NCBI RefSeq assembly: GCF_003007785.1
Contig: NZ_PXOH01000043.1
Coordinates: forward strand, 1 to 34,735
Origin: Aphanothece hegewaldii CCALA 016
GTDB lineage: Bacteria; Cyanobacteriota; Cyanobacteriia; Cyanobacteriales; Microcystaceae
Length of the DNA stretch: 34,735 bases
Direction of reading: 5' to 3'
Of this stretch, positions 7,795 to 16,100 are shown piece after piece. The stretch's first letter is position 1. Each line of letters starts with the position of its first letter. The position numbers and the translations under genes were made by a program. The notes under the pieces are model-generated. The model was not told the DNA's origin. It saw only the letters and a list, made by a program, of their open reading frames with translations, and made no database searches.

Positions 7795-9582
7795 CTAAAA
7801 CAAGAATTGTGTCCGGATATTTCCGACATACACGGTGGGATTATTGCTAAAGTTATTGGGATTCCAAATCACGTAAAAAGCAGGAACGATCGCTATATTA
7901 TTCGTAAGGGGATAATGATAGGATGCTTCTAATTCATACTGTGTCCCGCCATTACCACCACCCGAAAGGAGATAACGAGTACCGCTAATATAGTCTTGGG
8001 GAACTAAAAAAGAAATTACCCCTAATCCACCCTCTTTTCCTAAATCAGGAAATCCTAACCCAAATTGGATCGATTGTACATTGAGATTACCTGATGCGCG
8101 ATCGTTATCTAATGGGACAATATGGGTACTACCATAAGAATACCGTCCAAAAATGCCAAATTTGGGAGCAATTAGCCAATCGAAGTTAACGACAACTGTA
8201 TTAGCGCCTGGATCTTTAATCCCACCACCAAAACCATCATCAACAAAACCATAGGGTATCGGTTCTCCGTCTGCATTCCCCGCAACGCCACCAAAAGCCC
8301 GAATATTAGAACGAGTATAAAGCACTCGCAAGTTAAAATTATTGGTTGGTGAAAAGGTAATCTGTCCTGTAATGGTATTCGTTGGACTAAATAAACCTGT
8401 TTTCGGGTCATTTGCTGTATTCAAGAAACCTGGTAAAAATTCGGTATTTTGCCCCAGATAAGCGACTGAAAGTTGCAATTGTTTGATCATTTGCCATGAT
8501 ACATACACCCCTGAACCTCGGTCAACGGAGTTAGATAAGGTGCTTCCATTGGAGTTAAAAGATGATGCACCGTTGAGGAAGAAGGTAAAACGGTTATTAT
8601 CAAAATAGCGATAAAAGTTCAGTCTTGGCCCTATTGCAACGGTTAGATTATCCAGTGGCGAGAATTGATAGAACATTTCCCGAACAACTACATCATTAAC
8701 GGTAGGACCGGCGGTTTGATCAAGAAAAGGAACGCCCCAAGAGTTATAATATCCCGCAGAAACAAGCTGATTTGCTGGTGAGTCGCCATTTCCTGCCGCT
8801 AGTTGAGTGACTAAAGTATCTTTACCTGTAAATGAGGTATTCAGGGTTAACCACGTTAGATAACTAAATGTTATTTGGGGTTGATCTCGTCTGAAAACAG
8901 AAGCTTTATTCGTTTCGGGATCTCGCACTGGTGGGCTAAAAGGATCACCCGCCGAACGCCGTTCCGCTCGGACTGCACCATTGTTAAATGCACCTGTTAG
9001 GTTAAACCATGCTGCCCCCGAAAGTTTGGTCGTCGTCGAAAACTGATGATCTTCTAAAAATGCTGTACGATTTTCTAAGTTCTCAACTCTTGTCCCTAAA
9101 ACAGCTAGTTCTGTCTCAAATTCCTCGGCTAATCGTTTCAATTTGTCAATATCTTCTTTATAAATTGAAACATTTTCTTGGATCAGACGCTCAATGGTAT
9201 TTAGGCAAGCGTTTAACCCGGCGGCAAATTCCCAACGGCTGGTTGCTCGGTTGCCGCGAAAAGTTCGATCAGGATAACCCACAATACAACCATATCGCTC
9301 GACAAGCGAACGCAATGCTTCAAATGCCCAATCATTCGGCGAAACATCTTTCATCTGCGAAACCGAGGTAATCTGCGCCATCGCTGCATTAGCGTTATTT
9401 TTCGGCGCATTCTCGCTTAAATCCGCAACCGAAGTAATCTGCGCCATCGCTGCATTAGAATTGCTTTTCTGATTATCTTCTAAAATCAAAGGCGATTCTT
9501 GAGCGATCGCACTCATCATTAAACACGCAAAATTACCCGCAGCTAACAACAATGTTAGTGCAATTTTTCTTGTATTAAACAT
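7795..9582 (-). CDS. SLH-domain OprB-type outer-membrane porin
   Basis: This is a cyanobacterial porin (Som/iron-uptake porin type) for passage of small solutes across the outer membrane. A signal peptide covers residues 1-27 (cleavage near AIA/QE). Then come a spacer with a 22-residue duplication, an SLH domain (~75-135: DVSPNDWAFEALRSLVERY, then CIVGYPDRTFRG), a coiled coil (~130-175) and an OprB beta-barrel ending in the aromatic RTQFLF expected of an outer-membrane protein. The length of 595 residues is normal. It is divergent from the purine permease and upstream of xdhAB, so it may admit purines; that role is inferred. The Shine-Dalgarno GAGGAG lies 12 nt before the ATG inside a predicted Yfr1 pairing site. 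Confidence 0.9.
   Translation of the reverse strand: MFNTRKIALTLLLAAGNFACLMMSAIAQESPLILEDNQKSNSNAAMAQITSVADLSENAPKNNANAAMAQITSVSQMKDVSPNDWAFEALRSLVERYGCIVGYPDRTFRGNRATSRWEFAAGLNACLNTIERLIQENVSIYKEDIDKLKRLAEEFETELAVLGTRVENLENRTAFLEDHQFSTTTKLSGAAWFNLTGAFNNGAVRAERRSAGDPFSPPVRDPETNKASVFRRDQPQITFSYLTWLTLNTSFTGKDTLVTQLAAGNGDSPANQLVSAGYYNSWGVPFLDQTAGPTVNDVVVREMFYQFSPLDNLTVAIGPRLNFYRYFDNNRFTFFLNGASSFNSNGSTLSNSVDRGSGVYVSWQMIKQLQLSVAYLGQNTEFLPGFLNTANDPKTGLFSPTNTITGQITFSPTNNFNLRVLYTRSNIRAFGGVAGNADGEPIPYGFVDDGFGGGIKDPGANTVVVNFDWLIAPKFGIFGRYSYGSTHIVPLDNDRASGNLNVQSIQFGLGFPDLGKEGGLGVISFLVPQDYISGTRYLLSGGGNGGTQYELEASYHYPLTNNIAIVPAFYVIWNPNNFSNNPTVYVGNIRTQFLF
9361..9458 (-). repeat. 32-bp in-frame direct repeat in the porin gene
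   Basis: Copies at 9361-9392 and 9427-9458 differ at one base, with a period of 66 bp (22 codons). They encode NAAMAQITSV twice in the linker between signal peptide and SLH domain. The near identity points to a recent in-frame duplication. Confidence 0.85.
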
Positions 9583-9593
9583 TATTTAATTTT

Positions 9594-9604
9594 ACTCCTC
9601 ACAC
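9594..9604 (-). promoter_or_regulatory. Predicted Yfr1 small-RNA pairing site over the porin Shine-Dalgarno
   Basis: The plus strand reads ACTCCTCACAC, identical to the 11-nt unpaired core of the cyanobacterial small RNA Yfr1 (ACUCCUCACAC). The porin mRNA leader therefore carries the exact complement GUGUGAGGAGU, which contains the only good Shine-Dalgarno (GAGGAG) before the ATG at 9582. In Prochlorococcus, Yfr1 is known to repress outer-membrane porin (som) mRNAs by pairing in their leaders. The match is seen; the regulation is inferred. Confidence 0.65.
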
Positions 9605-9614
9605 CTGATAAGCC

Positions 9615-9627
9615 GCATACAGTATGC
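9615..9627. promoter_or_regulatory. Palindrome GCATACAGTATGC upstream of porin (candidate operator)
   Basis: This perfect 13-bp palindrome with one central base lies 33-45 nt before the porin ATG. Its nine central bases, ATACAGTAT, recur inside the palindrome at 9905-9917 before the divergent permease. Two copies, one near each divergent gene, suggest one regulator acting on both. In RNA it could form only a 5-bp hairpin. Confidence 0.45.
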
Positions 9628-9869
9628 AGTTATTCTCTGAATATTTAAGGTTAAATTTTAATTAAATTCTGTATTTTATATTACAAAGTAAGCTTTTCAA
9701 ACTAAACAGTTGCATTACTAAAGATAAAAATGTTATTGTTTCTAGATTTTTCATCTAGTCGCTGACTTAATGATAGACTATAAGCAAAAAATAACACTAA
9801 CAAACTTAAGCCATAAAAGCAATCTTTATTTGCAAAAATTGCATCATTAAATTTAATATTTTACATTGT

Positions 9870-9883
9870 GTAATTAAAATCAC
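9870..9883 (+). promoter_or_regulatory. Weak NtcA-like box GTA-N8-CAC before the purine permease
   Basis: GTAATTAAAATCAC matches the cyanobacterial nitrogen-control (NtcA) consensus GTA-N8-TAC with one mismatch. A TATACA sequence at 9906-9911 lies about 22 nt downstream, roughly the spacing of an NtcA-activated -10 box, and overlaps the palindrome at 9905. Nitrogen control would make sense for purine use, but such a site is frequent by chance in AT-rich DNA. Confidence 0.3.
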
Positions 9884-9904
9884 AAAACAAATCAAGTCTT
9901 TAAA

Positions 9905-9917
9905 GTATACAGTATAC
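9905..9917. promoter_or_regulatory. Palindrome GTATACAGTATAC upstream of purine permease (candidate operator)
   Basis: This 13-bp palindrome lies 72-84 nt before the permease ATG and shares ATACAGTAT with the porin-side palindrome. The rest of the 406-bp divergent intergenic region (9583-9988) is AT-rich, with no other feature seen apart from the Yfr1-complementary site and the NtcA-like box. The permease Shine-Dalgarno is GGGAG at 9975-9979. Confidence 0.45.
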
Positions 9918-9988
9918 CATTAGTAAAAAAATGATAGCTAGATCAAATCATTGTGTTAAAGTTTTGAAAAAAAGGGAGCAAGTCGGGC

Positions 9989-11425
9989 ATGACGGAAAAC
10001 AGAGAAGAATTAGCAACGGCTGAAGTTGAATTAACGCCGCGATCTAATTATCAAGGTTGGCAAGCTAAACTAGCAGACTATTTTAAATTTGATTTTTACC
10101 GAACCAACTTTCGGACAGAAATCTTAGCAGGATTAACCACATTTATGACGATGGCTTATATCTTGGTGGTTCATCCTTCGATTATGTCAGATGCTGTTTT
10201 TTTAAGTCAACCAAAAGACTTATTTAGAGAATTAGTTGTTGTTACAGGGATATCATCAGCAATTGGCACTTTTATTATGGGTGTTTTGGCGAAGTATCCT
10301 TTTGTTTTAGCCCCTGGGATGGGTACGAATGCCTTTTTCGCCTATTCAGTTGTTTTGGGTTTAAAAATCGATTGGCGAACTGCATTAGCAGCCGTTTTAG
10401 TCGAAGGATTAATCTTTATTGGCTTAACCATCACCGATATTCGTCGTCACTTAATTACGGCTGTCCCCAACTCCATTAAAGCCGCGACTACCGTCGGTAT
10501 TGGAATGTTTCTCGCCTATATTGGACTAGCGAGCGCCGTCAAATTTGGTGGGGCTGGTTTAATTGTTGCTAATGAAGTTACTAAAACCTCTTTTGGTACT
10601 TTTCGTGAACCCGCAACCTTACTGGCAACCTTTGGCATTTTTATTTCATCCATGTTTATGATCCGACGCATCAAAGGGGCATTACTTTGGGGAATTGCAG
10701 GAACAGCGATCCTCGGTTGGCTATTTGGTGTAGCGGCTGCGCCCAAAGGTTTTATCGAATTTCCTGAGTTTCCATCAAATTTATTTGGTCAAGCTATTAT
10801 CGGTTTATCGGGGGTAAATGCCAGTAATTTCATTGATTTTTTGGCGGTTATGTTAGTGTTTTTGTTTGTCGATATGTTCGATACTATTGGCACTCTTTCT
10901 GGAGTTGGAACCCAAGCGGGATATATTGACGAAAATGGGGAATTACCCCGCGCTAATGAGGCATTAATGGCAGATGCGATCGCAACAACGGCAGGTGCAG
11001 TTCTAGGAACATCTACAGTAACCACTTTTGCCGAGTCCGCAGCAGGAGTCGCCGAAGGAGGTAGAACAGGTTTTACGGCCGTTATTGCCGCCATTTTGTT
11101 TATAGTGGCTTTGTTATTTGTTCCCATTTTTGAAGCAATACCCGCTTTTGCCACCGCACCTGCATTACTAATTGTGGGTGTTTTGATGATGAAAAGTGTA
11201 GTAGATATTGACTGGCAAGATTTAACCGAAGCAATACCCGCTTTTGTCACCATCTTTTTAATTCCGTTAGGTTTTTCGATCGCGGCTGGTTTATCAGCAG
11301 GTTTAATCCTTTATCCTTTTGTTAAAATCGTACAAGGACGCGGCAAGGAAATTTCCTTGGCCACTTGGATTTTAGCCGCTATTTTTCTCGCCAGATATAT
11401 CTTTACAACAATGCGTTTTGGTTAA
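9989..11425 (+). CDS. NCS2-family purine permease (AzgA/PbuG type)
   Basis: This inner-membrane importer of guanine, hypoxanthine or adenine is a 478-residue polytopic protein with about 12-14 hydrophobic segments. AzgA-type signatures are RTEILAGLTTFMTMAYILVV (~42-61), APGMGTNAFFAYSVV (~107-121), the NSIKAATTVGIGMFLAYIGL segment (~161-180) and the late FVDMFDTIGTLSGVG (~291-305) with TFAESAAGVAEGGRTG (~345-360). The NxxxSY set of UraA/xanthine permeases is not the pattern here, so adenine/guanine/hypoxanthine transport is more likely than uracil or xanthine. It lies 39 nt before guanine deaminase, the obvious functional partner, with a hairpin in the gap. The start ATG has GGGAG upstream. 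Confidence 0.92.
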   Translation: MTENREELATAEVELTPRSNYQGWQAKLADYFKFDFYRTNFRTEILAGLTTFMTMAYILVVHPSIMSDAVFLSQPKDLFRELVVVTGISSAIGTFIMGVLAKYPFVLAPGMGTNAFFAYSVVLGLKIDWRTALAAVLVEGLIFIGLTITDIRRHLITAVPNSIKAATTVGIGMFLAYIGLASAVKFGGAGLIVANEVTKTSFGTFREPATLLATFGIFISSMFMIRRIKGALLWGIAGTAILGWLFGVAAAPKGFIEFPEFPSNLFGQAIIGLSGVNASNFIDFLAVMLVFLFVDMFDTIGTLSGVGTQAGYIDENGELPRANEALMADAIATTAGAVLGTSTVTTFAESAAGVAEGGRTGFTAVIAAILFIVALLFVPIFEAIPAFATAPALLIVGVLMMKSVVDIDWQDLTEAIPAFVTIFLIPLGFSIAAGLSAGLILYPFVKIVQGRGKEISLATWILAAIFLARYIFTTMRFG

Positions 11426-11434
11426 ACAATCATG

Positions 11435-11453
11435 GTGGGCATTGCCCACTTTA
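11435..11453 (+). repeat. GTGGGC-ATT-GCCCAC palindrome with T-rich tail
   Basis: A 6-bp perfect stem with a 3-nt loop (11435-11449) is followed by CTTTATTT. It sits between the permease and guanine deaminase and could be a partial terminator or a 3'-end stabiliser. A near-identical palindrome (GGTGGGCAATGTCCCACC) follows the RNase J gene at 32375, so it appears to be a dispersed repeat; I recall similar GGGTGGGCAATGCCCACC units scattered in several cyanobacteria. Confidence 0.65.
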
Positions 11454-11464
11454 TTTAATAACTT

Positions 11465-12790
11465 ATGATGAAAGGCTTTCGCGCTGCATTTTTCGACTTT
11501 ATTGCTGATCCTTTTTATGTTACTGAATCAGAAAGTGTGCGTTATTTTTCTGATGGTTTATTAGTCATTAAAGATGGGAAAGTCGAAGCTTTTGGAGATT
11601 ATGAAGCTTTAAAAGATGAATATTTAGAAGTTCCCATTACTGCATATCCTGGAATGCTGATTACACCAGGATTTATTGATATGCACATACATTTTCCTCA
11701 AATTGAAATGATTGCTGCTTATGGCGAACAACTTTTAGAATGGTTAAATAAGTATACTTTTCCCACCGAAAGAAAGTATAATGATAAAAATTATGCTCAA
11801 GAAATGGCAGGATTTTTCTTAGATGAATTACTCAAAAATGGTACAACAACAGCCGTAGTTCTAGCGACTGTTTTTCCTCATTCCGTTGATGCTTTTTTTG
11901 AAGAATCATCCAAGCGCAATTTACGAATGATTGCGGGCAAAGTGATGATGGATCGCCATGCTCCTGATTATTTGAAAGATACAGCCCAAAGTTCTTATGA
12001 TGATAGTAAAGAATTAATTGAAAAATGGCATAATAACGGACGTTCTCTCTATGCTATTACACCTCGTTTTTCCGTTACTTCTACTCCAGAACAATTACAA
12101 TTAGCCGGAAAATTAGTCGAAGAATATCCCGATGTATTTGTTCATACTCATCTTTCAGAAAATCGGGCTGAGGTTGCTTTTGTTAAAGAACTTTTTCCCG
12201 ATAATAAAAATTATTTAGATACTTACGAGCAATTTGGTTTAGTTGGAGAACGCTCAATCTTTGCTCATTGTATTCATTTAGAAGATCAAGAGTTTGAAAG
12301 ATTATCGGAAACTAAAGCGATTATTGCATTTTGTCCGACTTCTAATTTATTTTTAGGTAGTGGTTTATTTAAAATTGAACAAGCAAAATCATCAGAATAT
12401 CCAGTTAAAGTGGGTTTAGGAACTGATGTCGGTGGTGGAACCAGTTTATCGATGCTACAAACGATGAATGAAGCTTATAAAATTGCTCAACTCAGACAAC
12501 AAAAATTATCGCCTTTTCAAGCTTTCTTTTTAGCCACTTTAGGAAGTGCAAAAGCACTTTGTTTAGATGATAAAATTGGTAACTTTGATGTAGGAAAAGA
12601 AGCAGATTTTATTGTTTTAAATACTCGTTCAACTCCACTAATGGCATTACGCAACCCAGAAGAAGTTCCCAACACTTTAGAAGAATTATTAGAACGTTTA
12701 TTTACTCTAGTAATTATGGGAGACGATCGCGCTATCCAATCAACTTATATTATGGGTGAATTAGCTTATGAAAAATCTCTAATTGCTTAG
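11465..12790 (+). CDS. guaD: Guanine deaminase
   Basis: This cytosolic zinc amidohydrolase converts guanine to xanthine and ammonia, feeding the neighbouring xanthine dehydrogenase. Zinc ligands by alignment with the human enzyme are His74 and His76 (PGFIDMHIHFPQ), His229 (VHTHLSEN), the His268 region (FAHCIHL) and Asp321 (GLGTDVGGG). The substrate region ITPRFSVTSTPEQL (~198-211) is typical of guanine deaminase and not of other amidohydrolases. The 441-residue length is normal. There are two ATGs in tandem at the start and no clear Shine-Dalgarno, which with the upstream palindrome suggests translation-level or read-through control from the permease. Confidence 0.93.
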   Translation: MMKGFRAAFFDFIADPFYVTESESVRYFSDGLLVIKDGKVEAFGDYEALKDEYLEVPITAYPGMLITPGFIDMHIHFPQIEMIAAYGEQLLEWLNKYTFPTERKYNDKNYAQEMAGFFLDELLKNGTTTAVVLATVFPHSVDAFFEESSKRNLRMIAGKVMMDRHAPDYLKDTAQSSYDDSKELIEKWHNNGRSLYAITPRFSVTSTPEQLQLAGKLVEEYPDVFVHTHLSENRAEVAFVKELFPDNKNYLDTYEQFGLVGERSIFAHCIHLEDQEFERLSETKAIIAFCPTSNLFLGSGLFKIEQAKSSEYPVKVGLGTDVGGGTSLSMLQTMNEAYKIAQLRQQKLSPFQAFFLATLGSAKALCLDDKIGNFDVGKEADFIVLNTRSTPLMALRNPEEVPNTLEELLERLFTLVIMGDDRAIQSTYIMGELAYEKSLIA

Positions 12791-13160
12791 GTATTTTTTT
12801 GAGTTTATTCCATCTTAAACGGCTTTCTATTTTTGATTCGTGCTGATACATCGATCGCACTGCAACATTTTTACATCACAGCAACGCTAGAAAGCCCAAG
12901 TTACAATACAAGAAAATTAGTCGATAAAGAATTTGCTGAAACAAAATTCTCTCTAAAGGAAGATCAACATTTCTGTCTTTTGATAAATAATTAACTATAA
13001 CGCACGCTATGTAGATTTTAGTGCAATACTTAGATTTAGAGAAGCAGAGGCCGCGACACATCGATGAAAGGATTACTCGTAGACACCACCATGAGAAAAT
13101 GGAGTTCTCGATCCCTTAGTCCCACCTTCGATCCCCAATCCATTGCCCTGAGCAATCTCT
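12791..13160. other. Intergenic, guaD to sensor kinase; no clear gene
   Basis: AT-rich up to about 13040, then richer in G+C. Short open stretches exist on both strands (for example a frame without an ATG ending near 13001) but none has a good start with a ribosome site or recognisable homology. The last 100 bases hold a short open frame that overlaps the kinase start. Confidence 0.6.
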
Positions 13161-13168
13161 ATGACTGA
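13064..13168 (+). CDS. Possible 34-residue leader ORF overlapping the kinase start
   Basis: An ATG at 13064 opens a frame ending in TGA at 13166-13168, 8 nt past the kinase ATG (13161) in another frame. The peptide is basic and serine-rich (MRKWSSRSLSP in the middle) and matches no family I know. No good Shine-Dalgarno precedes it. It could be a translation-coupling leader, the tail of a lost gene, or chance. Confidence 0.25.
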   Translation: MKGLLVDTTMRKWSSRSLSPTFDPQSIALSNLYD

Positions 13169-16100
13169 CCAACTGCCTCAACAATCTTTGACCCCACCGA
13201 TTCCAGTAAACGAGACTGAGCGGTTGTTGGCCCTGCATCGCTACAAAATTCTTGACACACCTCCTGAAGCAGCATTTGATCGCATTACCAGTTTAGCAGC
13301 GCGGCTATTTAAAATGCCGATCGCCCTCATTTCCTTAGTCGATGAATCGAGAGCTTGGTTCAAGTCCTGTATTGGCTTTAATGCTCGTGAAGTGCCGCGT
13401 GATGCCACCCTTTGCAGCTTTGCCGTGTTAACCGATGAGCCTCTAATTATCCCCGATACACGACTCGATGAACGCTTTGTCTGCAATCCCTTTGTACAAA
13501 GTGAACCGGGGGTTAGATTCTATGCGGGTGCGCCCCTGCTCAGTCATGACGGCTTTAATCTGGGAACACTCTGTCTGCTAGACTCTGGGCCCCATGAACC
13601 ATTAACCGCCGAGCAGCAGGCGACTCTAGTTGACTTGGCAGCAATGGTAGTAGATGAACTAGAACTGAGATTAGCGGCTCAAAAGATTGCTCAGGTCGAT
13701 GCAGCACTGCTAGAAATTACACAAGGTGTATCAACAGTAACGGGGGGTGCTTTTTTCGATGCGCTAGTACAACATTTTGCCAAAGTTTTAGAGACTGATT
13801 ATGTTTATATCGGTTTAATCGAAGGTGATGACCCCAAGCAACTAAGAACGATCGCCACATTAGCTCAAGGTAAAATAGTGGATAATCTGACCTATCCACT
13901 GCAAGATACACCCTGCTGGGAAGTGATTGGGCAACGCAAAATTTGTTGTTACCCGCGCAATGTGCAGGCTCACTTTCCCAATGCGCCCTTACTCAAACCG
14001 CTCTCGGTTGAAAGCTATATCGCGGCTCCCTTTTTTGATTCTAACGGCAAACCTCTAGGGATTTTAGGGGTGATGGATGGTAAACCCTTGGAGAATGTGA
14101 ATTTAGCAGAATCGTTGCTGGCGATTTTTGCGAGTCGAGTTGCCACTGAGTTAGAGCGACAGCAAGTAGAAGATGCGCTGCGCGAGTCGGAAGAACGCTA
14201 CCGAGCCTTTGTAGCCCACAGTAATGAGGGAATTTGGCGATTTGAGTTAGAAGAACCGCTCTTAATCACAATTGATGAACATTCCCAAATTGAGCATATA
14301 TATAAATATGGTTATCTAGCTGAATGTAACCTGGTGATGGCTCAGATGTATGGTTTTTCTGAGATTGATGAAATTATTGGAGTACGCTTAGGAGAATTTT
14401 TACCTTCATCTGATTCTCGCAATCTGGACTATTTACGATCGTTCATTCGTTCTGGTTACCGTCTTAGTGATGCCGAATCTTATGAAGTCGATCGCTTTGG
14501 CAACGCAAAATACTTCGCCAATAATTTAGTTGGCATTATCCAAGATGGTTATCTGATTCGAGCTTGGGGAAATCAACGGGATATTAGCGAGCGCAAGTTA
14601 ACAGAAGATCAATTGCGTGAATCAGAAAGATTTTTAAAGGGAATCAACGAAACTGCACCGAATCTGCTTTATATTTACGATCTAAATGAACGGCGGAATT
14701 TATACGTCAGTCCGCAAATTTTTCCGATGTTAGGCGTTTTGTCCGAAGATGTGCAAGAAGTTGGTTCGCAGCTTTTCGCTGAATTGTTCCATCCTGACGA
14801 TCTTGAACAAATCGTACAGCATCACGACCGAATTCGAGCCGCAAGAGAAGATGAGATTTTTACCATCGAATATCGAATGAAACACTCAAACGGCGAGTGG
14901 CGTTGGTTGACAAGCCGTGATCTGATTTTTGCCCGCGATGAACAGGGAAAGCCAGTACAAATCCTCGGTTCGGCAATAGACATCACTGAGCGCAAACAAG
15001 CTGAAAACGCTTTACGAGAAAGTGAAGCACAGTTTCGTCTACTGGCTAACACCGTTCCGCAACTGATCTGGACGGCGAAAGCGGATGGTGGGGTCGATTA
15101 TCTTAATGAACGGTGGCTAGAATATACAGGCATCTCGCCGCAAGCATTTTACGAATGGGGTGGGCAACAGATTATCCATCCCGATGATTTACCGCATACG
15201 CTAGAGGTTTGGACAGCCGTCTTACAAACAGGTGAGCCATTTGAGATTAAACATCGTTTTCGTCATGTAACAGGTGAGTGGCGTTGGCAATTGGTGCGTG
15301 GGATTCCGTACTTACACGAAACTGGGCAGATTGTCAAGTGGTTTGGTACCTGCACCGACATTCACGAGAGCATGATGCGCGAACAGGACGCGAAGTTTCT
15401 GTCTGATATCGGTGAAGCGATACGCACGAGCGACAATCCTGATGAGTTGATGACGACGACAGCCGAAATGATTGGGCAGTATTTACAAGTCAAGCGGTGC
15501 TGTTTTGCCGAAATCGATGAGGCACACGAGCGCTGGTGGGTCAACAGTGACTATCATTCCTCGCTGTCTTCAATGGTGGGTGAATACCGCGTCTCGGACG
15601 ATCCACCTGTTGTAGTAGAGAGCTTGAGATCGGGACACCTGTATATCTGTGACGATATCGAGATCGACCCGCGCACAGTTGATTATTATGCTACTGCTTA
15701 CGCGCCATTGGGAATCCGCGCCGAGATTGTCGTGCCGTTTTATAGCGACGGACGCTGGACGGTAAGTCTACTTATAGCAACCGATCAACCGCGTCAGTGG
15801 CAAGCCCGCGAAATCAATCTGTTGGAGACGGCTGCGGAGCGTGTCTGGTTAGCGGTCGAAAAGCTACGCTCAGACATTGCTCTGCACGACAGTGAGGAAC
15901 GTTATCGCGCTCTGATTGAGTTATCGCCTCAACTTGTTTTTATGAGCCGACCCGATGGCTATATCACCTATTGTAATCAGTGGGGACTAGAATTTACCGG
16001 ACGATCGCTGGCAGAATTACAAGGTGATGGTTGGACTAAATTTATTCACCCCGATCATCGTGAACGTGTTTATAATGTCTGGCAAACTGCAACCCGCGAG

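Noticed and set aside
9576..9627. The Yfr1 gene itself on the plus strand (core ACTCCTCACAC between two small inverted repeats)
   Set aside because: The flanking stems are weak (TTAAA/TTTAA and GCATA/TATGC), there is no U-tract after the second, and the core lies exactly over the porin Shine-Dalgarno on the other strand. A target site explains it better.
10516..11253. Long minus-strand frames inside the purine permease gene
   Set aside because: They mirror the codon pattern of the permease (alanine/threonine/lysine-rich shadow proteins) and have no ribosome site.
12803..13061. Open frames on both strands between guaD and the kinase
   Set aside because: No ATG with a ribosome site on the plus strand, no family resemblance on either strand, and the minus-strand frame is cysteine/isoleucine-rich as chance AT-rich DNA gives.
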